Below, in pieces: positions 1 to 5,274 of a DNA stretch of 5,950 nt (positions within the stretch are counted from its first letter, which is position 1; every line of letters begins with the position of its first letter). This DNA is from JAXJQF01 sp036311285 (GTDB lineage: Bacteria > Pseudomonadota > Gammaproteobacteria > Enterobacterales > Succinivibrionaceae), in NCBI GenBank assembly GCA_036311285.1, contig JAXJQF010000134.1:1-5950 (forward strand), read 5' to 3'. The notes under the pieces were generated by a model that saw only the letters and a program-made list of their open reading frames with translations, did no database searches and was not told the origin of the DNA. Both the position numbers and the translations under genes were made by a program.

Positions 1-165
1 AGTAGAGCTTTAAGAAAAGATCTTAAAGAAATGCGTGACGAAGAAGTTATTGATGCTACTACCTATCGTAAATTATACAAAATGGCTAAGGGTGGCGCAT
101 TTAGAAGTAAATCTTACATGAGAAACTACGCCCGTGACCATGATTTAATTAAAGGAGATGAATAA
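1..165 (+). CDS. rpl19e: Large ribosomal subunit protein eL19 (L19e), 3' part
   Basis: The reading frame is open from base 1 and ends at TAA 163-165, giving the last 54 residues. Archaeal L19e is about 150 residues, so roughly the first two thirds lie upstream of the window. The visible tail is basic and contains RALRKDL, then YRKLYKMAKGGAFRSKSYM, which I recognise as the conserved C-terminal part of L19e (the TYRKLYRMAKGG...FRS pattern). eL19 is a 50S protein found in archaea and eukaryotes but not bacteria. Its position just before rpl18 is the usual archaeal spc order. The SD of rpl18 (GGAGATG, 154-160) lies inside the last codons, so translation of the two genes is probably coupled. The identification rests on the tail alone but fits both motif and context. 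Confidence 0.93.
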   Translation, partial: SRALRKDLKEMRDEEVIDATTYRKLYKMAKGGAFRSKSYMRNYARDHDLIKGDE

Positions 166-167
166 AC

Positions 168-749
168 ATGGCACAAGGAACCAATTATAAAGTAGCATTC
201 AGAAGAAGAAGAGAAGGTAAAACTGATTATGCAGCTAGAATGAAATTGGTCGATTATGACAAATCTCGTTTAGTTGTAAGAGTTTCAAACTCTCACGCTA
301 CTGTTCAAGTTATTAATTACGCTCCTGAAGGAGATATCACTGTTGCATCTGCTGTAAGTAAACAATTATCTCAATTTGGTTATTTAGGACACACTGGAAA
401 CCTTTCAGCATTCTACTTAACAGCATACTTATGTGCTAAAAGAGCTTTAGCTGCAGGTGTAGAAAGTGCAATTTTAGACATCGGTTTAAAATCACCGATC
501 AAAGGTTCTAAAATATTTGCAGCTTTAAAAGGTGCTCTTGACGCAGGTTTAGACCTTCCTCACGGAGACTTCATTTTCCCTGAAGATGAACGTATCAGAG
601 GAGAACACATTGCAAATTATGCTGAATCTTTAGACGCTGAAGAAGTTGCTAAAAAATTCTCAAAGTATTTTGAAAGAGGTCTTAATCCTAAAGATTTACC
701 AGAAAACTTTGATGAAACTGTTAAAAATATCGATGAGGCAGAGGTATAA
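168..749 (+). CDS. rpl18: Large ribosomal subunit protein uL18 (L18p/L5e family)
   Basis: uL18 binds 5S rRNA together with uL5 and anchors it in the central protuberance of the 50S subunit. The 193-residue product has the archaeal/eukaryotic features: a basic N-terminus with FRRRREGKTDYAARMKL (residues 11-27), a core beginning LVVRVSNSHATVQVI (35-49), the helix with LTAYLCAKRAL (84-94), and an acidic C-terminal extension after about residue 137 that the short bacterial L18 lacks. Length is normal for archaea. The ATG at 168 follows GGAGATG (154-160) with a 7-nt gap and lies 2 nt after the rpl19e stop. It ends with TAA 747-749, two bases before rps5. No frameshift or missing segment is seen. 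Confidence 0.97.
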   Translation: MAQGTNYKVAFRRRREGKTDYAARMKLVDYDKSRLVVRVSNSHATVQVINYAPEGDITVASAVSKQLSQFGYLGHTGNLSAFYLTAYLCAKRALAAGVESAILDIGLKSPIKGSKIFAALKGALDAGLDLPHGDFIFPEDERIRGEHIANYAESLDAEEVAKKFSKYFERGLNPKDLPENFDETVKNIDEAEV

Positions 750-751
750 CT

Positions 752-1393
752 ATGAGTTTTAATATGGATGAATGGGAACCTAAAACTAAAATGGGTAGAC
801 AAGTTAAAGAAGGTACCAGTACTGATATCGATGAAATCTTTGAAAAAGTTCTTCCAATTATGGAATTAGAAATAGTTGATGCCTTAATTCCAGATTTAGA
901 AGAAGAAGTAATGGATGTAAACTTAGTTCAAAGGATGCATAAATCTGGTAGAAAAGTTAATTTCAGAGTAATTGTTGCTGTAGGTAACAAAGATGGTTAC
1001 GTTGGATTAGGCCAAGGTAAAGCTAAAGAGGTCGGTCCTGCTATTAGAAAGGCTGTAGACAATGCAAAATACAACATCATTAAAGTAAGAAGAGGTTGTG
1101 GAGATTGGGGTTGTGTTTGTGGAAGAGAACACACAGTTCCATTTAAAGTAACCGGTAAAACCAGTAGTGTAAGTGTTACCTTAATGCCAGCTCCTGCAGG
1201 TGTAGGATTAGTAGTTGGTGACGTTGGTAAAACTATCTTAAAACTAGCCGGTATTCACGATGTATGGTCTCAAACTTTCGGACAAACTCAAACCACTGTT
1301 AACTTTGCTAATGCTGTATTTGATGCTTTAAAAGAATTAAGTAATGTTAAAGCAAGTGAAGAAGATCTCAAAAAAATGGGAGTTAACTACTAA
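752..1393 (+). CDS. rps5: Small ribosomal subunit protein uS5
   Basis: uS5 is a 30S protein near the mRNA entry channel that contributes to decoding accuracy. The 213-residue product matches the archaeal form: an N-terminal extension (about 1-55), the double-stranded-RNA-binding-like S5 domain with GRKVNFRVIVAVGNKDGYVG (66-85) and GLGQGKAKEVGPAIRKA (85-101), the segment RRGCGDWGCVCGREHTVPF (113-131), and the C-terminal domain with PAPAGVGLVVG (147-157). The ATG at 752 is chosen over the in-frame ATG at residue 5 because GAGGT (741-745), inside the end of rpl18, is well spaced. C116, C121, C123 and H127 form a compact cluster that is not typical of bacterial S5 (see findings). Stop TAA is at 1391-1393. 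Confidence 0.97.
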   Translation: MSFNMDEWEPKTKMGRQVKEGTSTDIDEIFEKVLPIMELEIVDALIPDLEEEVMDVNLVQRMHKSGRKVNFRVIVAVGNKDGYVGLGQGKAKEVGPAIRKAVDNAKYNIIKVRRGCGDWGCVCGREHTVPFKVTGKTSSVSVTLMPAPAGVGLVVGDVGKTILKLAGIHDVWSQTFGQTQTTVNFANAVFDALKELSNVKASEEDLKKMGVNY

Positions 1394-1404
1394 TTGGTGA
1401 TAGT

Positions 1405-1863
1405 ATGTTTTTAGTTATTAGAGTTAGAGGAACTACCGGTGTCATCAAAAATATTGCAGACACCTTAGACATGTTAAGACTTAACAGAATCAGCCATGCA
1501 GTGTTAGTTGAAGAAAATCCTAGTTACGAAGGTATGCTTCAAAAAGCTAAGGATTACATCACATGGGGAGAAATCGATGCTGAAACTGTAGCAGCAATGA
1601 TTGCTAAAAGAGGAAGACTCCCTGGTAATGTAAAAGTTACTGATGAGTATGTTGCTGAAAATTCTGATTATAACAATATTGAAGAGTTAGCTAAAGCTTT
1701 AGTTGATGGTAAAGTTAAATTAGCTGATGTAGGTATTAAACCTGTATTCCGTTTACACCCTCCAAGAAAAGGTTACGAAGATATCCGTTTATCTGTTCAA
1801 GAAGGTGGATCTTTAGGTTACAGGGGAGAAGAAATTAAAGATCTTGCAAAAAGAATGCTTTAA
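1405..1863 (+). CDS. rpl30: Large ribosomal subunit protein uL30
   Basis: uL30 is a 50S protein. Archaeal and eukaryotic versions (L30p/L7e family) are much longer than the bacterial one of about 60 residues, and this 152-residue product is the archaeal size. The N-terminal ferredoxin-like part contains MFLVIRVRG (1-9) and the LDMLRLNRISHAVLV pattern (21-35). The extension carries the family hallmarks KPVFRLHPPRKGYE (112-125) and GGSLGYRGEEI (134-144). GGTGAT at 1396-1401, three bases before ATG 1405, is an exact match to part of the archaeal SD consensus. The gene lies 11 nt after rps5 and is intact, ending with TAA 1861-1863. Confidence 0.97.
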   Translation: MFLVIRVRGTTGVIKNIADTLDMLRLNRISHAVLVEENPSYEGMLQKAKDYITWGEIDAETVAAMIAKRGRLPGNVKVTDEYVAENSDYNNIEELAKALVDGKVKLADVGIKPVFRLHPPRKGYEDIRLSVQEGGSLGYRGEEIKDLAKRML

Positions 1864-1867
1864 ACTC

Positions 1868-1872
1868 AGGTG
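1868..1872 (+). promoter_or_regulatory. SD of rpl15 (AGGTG), which decides its start
   Basis: AGGTG lies 6 nt before ATG 1879. The GTG at 1870, which would extend the ORF by three residues, is inside this SD and has no SD of its own. This favours ATG 1879 as the true start. Confidence 0.8.
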
Positions 1873-1878
1873 TATATT

Positions 1879-2316
1879 ATGATTAGAACAAAACGTAAAA
1901 TCAATAAACAAAGAGGTTCCAGATCCAACGGTGGAGGCTGTACCAAAAAACGTAGAGGTGCAGGTAACAAGGGTGGAAAAGGAAAAGCAGGTGCAGGTAA
2001 ACAACACTGGACCTGGACTGTAATCCACGACCCTGACCACTTCGGAAAACATGGTTTCAAAAGACCTCAAAAAATGATTAAAAAAATCAGCGCTGTTAAC
2101 TTAAAATATTTAGAAGAACAGGCTGATAAATTAATAGCACAAGGCAAAGCCTCCAAAGATGGCGATGCTATTGTTATAGATGTAACTGAATTAGGTTATG
2201 ATAAGGTTTTAGCAAAAGGTAAAATTACCAAAGCTTACAAAATTTCAGCACCTCAATTCTCAGCATCTGCAATTGAAAAAATTGAAGAATTAGGAGGAGA
2301 AGCTATAATATTATAG
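1879..2316 (+). CDS. rpl15: Large ribosomal subunit protein uL15
   Basis: uL15 is a 50S assembly protein with a long basic N-terminal arm that enters rRNA. The product from ATG 1879 is 145 residues, normal for archaea. The arm contains MIRTKRKINKQRGSR (1-15), GGGCTKKRRGAGNKGGKGKAG (18-38) and KQHWTWTVIHDPDHFGKHGF (41-60), an archaeal/eukaryotic-type signature. The globular part includes AVNLKYLEEQADKL (72-85) and ends with the alpha/beta region typical of the family (DVTELGYDKVLAKG, 101-114). An in-frame GTG at 1870 would add three residues but overlaps the SD, and known archaeal L15 proteins start with a short MIR-like N-terminus. The stop TAG 2314-2316 lies within a perfect palindrome. The gap to secY is 26 nt. 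Confidence 0.96.
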   Translation: MIRTKRKINKQRGSRSNGGGCTKKRRGAGNKGGKGKAGAGKQHWTWTVIHDPDHFGKHGFKRPQKMIKKISAVNLKYLEEQADKLIAQGKASKDGDAIVIDVTELGYDKVLAKGKITKAYKISAPQFSASAIEKIEELGGEAIIL

Positions 2317-2319
2317 CTT
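2300..2319 (+). repeat. 20-bp perfect palindrome across the rpl15 stop codon
   Basis: AAGCTATAATATTATAGCTT is its own reverse complement. As RNA it could form an 8-bp stem (2300-2307 with 2312-2319) with an ATAT loop, extended by a possible G-U pair (2299 with 2320). The rpl15 stop TAG (2314-2316) sits in the 3' arm, and the T-rich run TTTATTCCTTT follows. It could be a weak processing or termination site. The stem is almost all A-T, so stability is doubtful, but a palindrome of this length is directly visible. Confidence 0.5.
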
Positions 2320-2342
2320 TATTCCTTTAATCAGGGGATAAA

Positions 2343-3704
2343 ATGTCATCATTAGAAGTTTTAGAGCCAATATTTAAATTTATTCCAGAGGTTAAATCTC
2401 CGGTTCACAGGGAAGATTTCAACGAAAAACTTAAATGGACTGCTCTTATCTTGGTGTTATACTTTTTCTTAACTCAAATTCCATTATATGGTGTATCTCC
2501 AGGTTCTTACGACAGTTTTGCTGCATTAAGGGCGGTTATGGCTGGAAGTTTTGGTTCTATTCTTACATTAGGAATAGGTCCAATTGTTACTGCTTCTATT
2601 GTTTTACAATTATTAGTTGGTTCAAATCTTTTAGATTTGGATCTTTCATCCCATAAAGATAAATCTCATTTCCAAGCTACTCAAAAACTATTATCCATTG
2701 TGTTTACAGTTTTCGAAGCAAGTGTTTTGGTGCTTACTGGAAACATAGTTCCTATTGATGGTTCCTATACTGGATTATTAATTTTACAACTCGTTTTAGG
2801 TGCGTTGGTTATTATTTACCTTGATGAAGTTGTATCCAAATGGGGATTCGGAAGTGGTATCGGTTTATTCATTGCTGCTGGTGTATGTCAACAAATCATG
2901 GTGGGTACATTCAGTATCTTGCCTGGTCAAGACGGTTTACTTGCAGGTATCATTCCAAAATTCATCCAACAAGCTACTGTAGGAATGCCTGACTTTTATG
3001 CTTTAATCCCACTGCTTGCAACTATCATTGTATTTGCAGTTGTTCTTTACGGAGAAGCTATGAGAGTAGAGATTCCTATATCTCACGGTAGTGTAAGAGG
3101 TCACGGAAGAATCAGAGGATCTGTTGGTAAATACCCATTAAAATTCGTTTACTCAAGTAACATGCCTGTAATTTTAACAAGTGCATTGCTTGTAAACGTC
3201 ACTTTATTCGCTAATGTTTTCCAAAAGATTGGTTTCCCAATTCTTGGACACTTGGATAAGGGTAAAGCGGTTGATGGAATTGCCTGGTTATTGTCAACAC
3301 CTAAGTTGCATATGTTCATAACTGAACCGATACATGTGTTGGTATATGCGATATTCTTTATTGCATGCTGTATACTGTTCTCATATCTGTGGGTTGAAAT
3401 TAGTGGTTTAAACGCTAAAAAGATTTCTGAACAACTTTATAATTCTGGTATTCAGATTCCAGGTTTCAGAAGTAGTAAACGTCAATTGTATAAGATTTTG
3501 AAAAAGTATATTCCTGCTCTTACCATTATAAGTGGTATTTATGTAGGTTTAATTGCTTTCCTTGCAGATTTAACCGGTGCTTTAGGTGGAGGTACTGGTG
3601 TATTGCTTACTGTAGGTATTCTTCATAAGCTATATGAAGAAATGGCTGAAGAACAGCTCATGTCAGCAAATCCTATTCTCAGGAAAGTTTTAGGAGGAGA
3701 TTAA
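2343..3704 (+). CDS. secY: Preprotein translocase channel subunit SecY (Sec61 alpha)
   Basis: SecY is the pore of the Sec translocon. With SecE and Sec61-beta it exports or inserts nascent proteins at the cytoplasmic membrane. The 453-residue product is of archaeal type and length, with about ten hydrophobic segments: roughly 32-48, 73-94, 115-133, 143-163, 171-188, 217-237, 273-292, 327-351, 388-409 and 416-434. The plug region follows TM1 (LYGVSPGSYDSF, 48-59), and TM2 carries GSILTLGIGPIVTASIVLQL (71-90). The cytosolic loop after TM6 (about 238-270, with R241, R252, R256 and R258) and the loop before TM9 (PGFRSSKRQLYK, 373-384) are basic and are the expected ribosome-contact sites. AGGGGAT (2333-2339) precedes ATG 2343 by 3 nt. 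Codon choice changes within TM8, and a hairpin is centred on the stop codon. The gene is intact. Confidence 0.98.
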   Translation: MSSLEVLEPIFKFIPEVKSPVHREDFNEKLKWTALILVLYFFLTQIPLYGVSPGSYDSFAALRAVMAGSFGSILTLGIGPIVTASIVLQLLVGSNLLDLDLSSHKDKSHFQATQKLLSIVFTVFEASVLVLTGNIVPIDGSYTGLLILQLVLGALVIIYLDEVVSKWGFGSGIGLFIAAGVCQQIMVGTFSILPGQDGLLAGIIPKFIQQATVGMPDFYALIPLLATIIVFAVVLYGEAMRVEIPISHGSVRGHGRIRGSVGKYPLKFVYSSNMPVILTSALLVNVTLFANVFQKIGFPILGHLDKGKAVDGIAWLLSTPKLHMFITEPIHVLVYAIFFIACCILFSYLWVEISGLNAKKISEQLYNSGIQIPGFRSSKRQLYKILKKYIPALTIISGIYVGLIAFLADLTGALGGGTGVLLTVGILHKLYEEMAEEQLMSANPILRKVLGGD

Positions 3705-3728
3705 ATCTTCTCTTATTTTTTCTCTTTT
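3691..3728 (+). terminator. Hairpin on the secY stop codon followed by a T-rich tract
   Basis: Bases 3691-3701 can pair with 3705-3715 along 11 positions (two as G-U), leaving exactly the secY stop codon TAA (3702-3704) as a three-base loop. The tract ATTTTTTCTCTTTT (3715-3728) follows. A stem plus T-run resembles an intrinsic terminator, and archaeal RNA polymerase terminates at T-rich stretches. adkA lies only 17 nt beyond, so partial termination (attenuation) or RNA processing is more likely than complete stopping. The loop may be too tight to form fully. No promoter is evident before adkA. Confidence 0.45.
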
Positions 3729-3734
3729 AAATGT

Positions 3735-3741
3735 GGGGGAT
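3735..3741 (+). promoter_or_regulatory. SD of adkA (GGGGGAT), which decides its start
   Basis: GGGGGAT resembles the GGTGAT part of the archaeal SD and ends 4 nt before GTG 3746, the same register as the secY SD. The alternative ATG at 3731 lies just before this motif and is preceded only by a pyrimidine-rich tract without any SD. Confidence 0.75.
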
Positions 3742-3745
3742 TAAA

Positions 3746-4306
3746 GTGAAATTAGTAGTATTAACAGGAATTCCAGGTTCTGGAAGTACAACTTTATTGA
3801 ATAAAGCTTTAGAAGAAGTTGATTATCTTCATTTAAATTATGGAGATATAATGACAGAGATTGCAATTAAAAACGAACTTGTATCTCATAGGGATGAGTT
3901 AAGGAAATTGCCTGCTGAAACTCAAAAAGATATTCAAGCTAAAGCGGCAGCCGAAATCAAAGCAAGGTCTGAAAGTGACAATGTCATTGTTGACACTCAC
4001 TGTACTATCAATACTCCTGCCGGTTTTTTACCTGGCTTACCAATATGGGTATTAGAGCAATTACAACCTGATCAATTTATTTTGGTTGAAGCAAATCCTG
4101 ATGAAATTATTTATAGAAGATTAAATGATGATACTCGTGAAAGGGACCTTCAAAAAGTTAAAGAAATAGACCTGCATCAACAAATGAACAGGGCTACTTC
4201 AATGGCTTATGCTACTTTAACAGGAGCTACTGTAAGAATTGTTGAAAATCATGACAATCATTTAGATTCTAATATTAAAAAATTGATAGATATTTTAAAT
4301 TTATAG
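3746..4306 (+). CDS. adkA: Archaeal adenylate kinase AdkA (GTG start)
   Basis: AdkA converts AMP + ATP to 2 ADP in the cytoplasm. The archaeal enzyme is a P-loop kinase only distantly related to bacterial Adk. From GTG 3746 the product is 186 residues and begins MKLVVLTGIPGSGSTT, matching archaeal AdkA. The P-loop is GIPGSGSTT (8-16), with Ser14 where most P-loops have Lys. Further family motifs are NYGDIMTEIA (31-40), HRDELRKLP (48-56), DTHCTINTPAGFLPGLP (83-99), RRLNDDTRERD (124-134), MNRATSMAYATLTGA (147-161) and a terminal helix. ATG 3731 would add five residues (MWGIK) that include the SD, so it is rejected. Its place between secY and the insertase gene recalls the bacterial secY-adk pairing, although the enzymes differ. 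Stop TAG 4304-4306 overlaps the next SD. Confidence 0.95.
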   Translation: MKLVVLTGIPGSGSTTLLNKALEEVDYLHLNYGDIMTEIAIKNELVSHRDELRKLPAETQKDIQAKAAAEIKARSESDNVIVDTHCTINTPAGFLPGLPIWVLEQLQPDQFILVEANPDEIIYRRLNDDTRERDLQKVKEIDLHQQMNRATSMAYATLTGATVRIVENHDNHLDSNIKKLIDILNL

Positions 4307-4318
4307 AGGTGTTCTATT

Positions 4319-4897
4319 ATGCCTGACCCATGGGGGATTATTTTAGGAGCATTAAATGCCGTTTTTAATCCAATTTTAGCAATGGACCCAAATCCAGCAA
4401 ATCCTGCTTTAACAGTATTAATTATTGCATTTATTGTTTCACTAATTACAACTATTGCAAACAAATATCTAGTTGACCAAGATGAAATGAATGAAATCCA
4501 AGCAAGAAATAAAAGTCTAACAAAAGAGTTGAGAGAAGCTCAGAAAAAAGGGGACGGAAAGAAAGTTGCTGAACTTCAAGCCAGACAGTCTGAAATGATG
4601 CAAGACCAAAGTAAAATGATGACTAACTCATTCAAACCGATGATTGTAACTTTTGTTCCAATTATTTTAATATTCTTCTGGATGAGATCTTCTGCTATTA
4701 GCGGATTAGTTATTCACTTGCCTCCTTCTGTTTATTGGGTTACTTTAACTCCACTATGGCATTTCATTGGAAGTATCATTTATGGTGGACAGGCTACCAT
4801 CCCTTATGGTATTGGATGGTTGTTATGGTATATGATTTGTACATTCGGTATGAGTCAAATACTAAGAAAATTCTTAGGATTTAAACAAGGGTTCTAA
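4319..4897 (+). CDS. Oxa1-superfamily membrane insertase, EMC3/TMCO1-like (DUF106)
   Basis: The 192-residue product has the layout of archaeal DUF106 proteins: a hydrophobic or amphipathic N-terminus (about 5-21), TM1 (about 29-49), a long charged, helical, probably coiled-coil segment rich in Glu, Lys and Gln (about 52-105), TM2 (about 107-122, VTFVPIILIFFWM), a polar stretch, and TM3 (about 161-183, GIGWLLWYMICTFGM), followed by a short basic tail. From the literature as I recall it, this family is homologous to YidC/Oxa1 and to eukaryotic EMC3, TMCO1 and GET1, and helps insert membrane proteins during translation. Function here is inferred from architecture and from position beside secY and ribosomal genes. 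GAGGTG (4306-4311) lies 7 nt before ATG 4319 and begins on the last base of the adkA stop. The stop codon TAA 4895-4897 lies in a hairpin loop. Confidence 0.88.
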   Translation: MPDPWGIILGALNAVFNPILAMDPNPANPALTVLIIAFIVSLITTIANKYLVDQDEMNEIQARNKSLTKELREAQKKGDGKKVAELQARQSEMMQDQSKMMTNSFKPMIVTFVPIILIFFWMRSSAISGLVIHLPPSVYWVTLTPLWHFIGSIIYGGQATIPYGIGWLLWYMICTFGMSQILRKFLGFKQGF

Positions 4898-4909
4898 TTT
4901 AACCCTTTT
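4887..4909 (+). terminator. Hairpin and T-run at the end of the insertase gene
   Basis: AAGGGTT (4887-4893) pairs perfectly with AACCCTT (4901-4907) around a 7-nt loop that contains the stop codon TAA (4895-4897). TTTT (4906-4909) overlaps and follows the 3' arm. With three G-C pairs it is the most GC-rich of the three stop-codon hairpins, and it precedes the only sizeable intergenic gap. This makes it a plausible transcription terminator for the upstream unit. The T-run is short, so read-through is possible. Confidence 0.5.
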
Positions 4910-4926
4910 ACCATACATTTATTAAT

Positions 4927-4950
4927 GATGAAAAGAATATATTATATTAT
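4927..4950 (+). promoter_or_regulatory. Candidate BRE/TATA promoter for rpl34e-cmk-rpl14e
   Basis: The 110-nt gap 4898-5007 is extremely AT-rich and holds no ORF. A purine-rich GATGAAAAG (4927-4935) followed by AATATATTATATTAT (4936-4950) resembles an archaeal BRE plus TATA box. Transcription would be expected to start about 22-27 nt downstream, near 4965-4975, giving a 5' leader of roughly 35-40 nt ending with the strong SD AAGGTGAT (4997-5004). Background AT content makes TATA-like strings common here, so the assignment rests on the combination of gap, preceding terminator-like hairpin and spacing. Confidence 0.5.
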
Positions 4951-5007
4951 TCTATTTTGAATACGCTATTACACAATTATTTATTTAAAAATTATTAAGG
5001 TGATTAA

Positions 5008-5274
5008 ATGCCTGCAAATAGGTTTAGATCAAGATCATATAAAAGAATTCATAAAAACACCCCTGGTGGGGCTAATGTTTTAAGATATAAAAAGAAAAAA
5101 CCATCTAAGCATGTTTGTGCTGAATGTGGTAAAGTGTTACATGGAGTTCCTCGTGGACGTCCATATGAAATTGCAAAATTATCAAAAACAGCTAAAAGAC
5201 CTAACCGTCCATTCGGTGGTTACTTATGTTCAAGCTGTGCTCGTAAACATTTCAAAAACGAGGCTAGAAAATAA
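5008..5274 (+). CDS. rpl34e: Large ribosomal subunit protein eL34 (L34e)
   Basis: eL34 is a small, very basic 50S protein present in eukaryotes and in part of the archaea, absent from bacteria. The 88-residue product starts MPANRFRSRSYKRIHKNTPGG and has a zinc-ribbon arrangement of two CxxC pairs: C37-AE-C40 and C74-SS-C77, separated by the family segment HGVPRGRP (45-52) and KRPNRPFGGYLC (63-74). Length is typical of archaeal L34e. AAGGTGAT (4997-5004), 3 nt before ATG 5008, is an essentially perfect SD. The gene has its own upstream gap with a candidate promoter, so it probably heads a second transcription unit. Its stop TAA shares its last base with the ATG of cmk (TAATG). Confidence 0.96.
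   Translation: MPANRFRSRSYKRIHKNTPGGANVLRYKKKKPSKHVCAECGKVLHGVPRGRPYEIAKLSKTAKRPNRPFGGYLCSSCARKHFKNEARK

Noticed and set aside
617..802. Antisense ORF over the rpl18-rps5 junction
   Set aside because: It overlaps two well-supported genes and shows no motif.
1813..2070. Antisense ORFs opposite rpl15
   Set aside because: Pro-, Phe- and Thr-rich translation is the mirror of the Gly/Lys-rich arm of L15; no SD or promoter is seen.
2435..2982. Two short + strand ORFs in an alternative frame of secY
   Set aside because: Both lie wholly within secY, lack SD sites and have Cys/Tyr-rich translations typical of out-of-frame membrane protein genes.
4303..4317. Short inverted repeat ATAGA/TCTAT around the insertase SD
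   Set aside because: Only five mostly A-T pairs; this is expected by chance in such AT-rich DNA and would leave the SD exposed anyway.
4258..4464. Antisense ORF of 68 codons over the adkA end and insertase start, with hydrophobic residues
   Set aside because: It is the reverse complement of a recognised gene encoding hydrophobic residues, has no SD and resembles no family.
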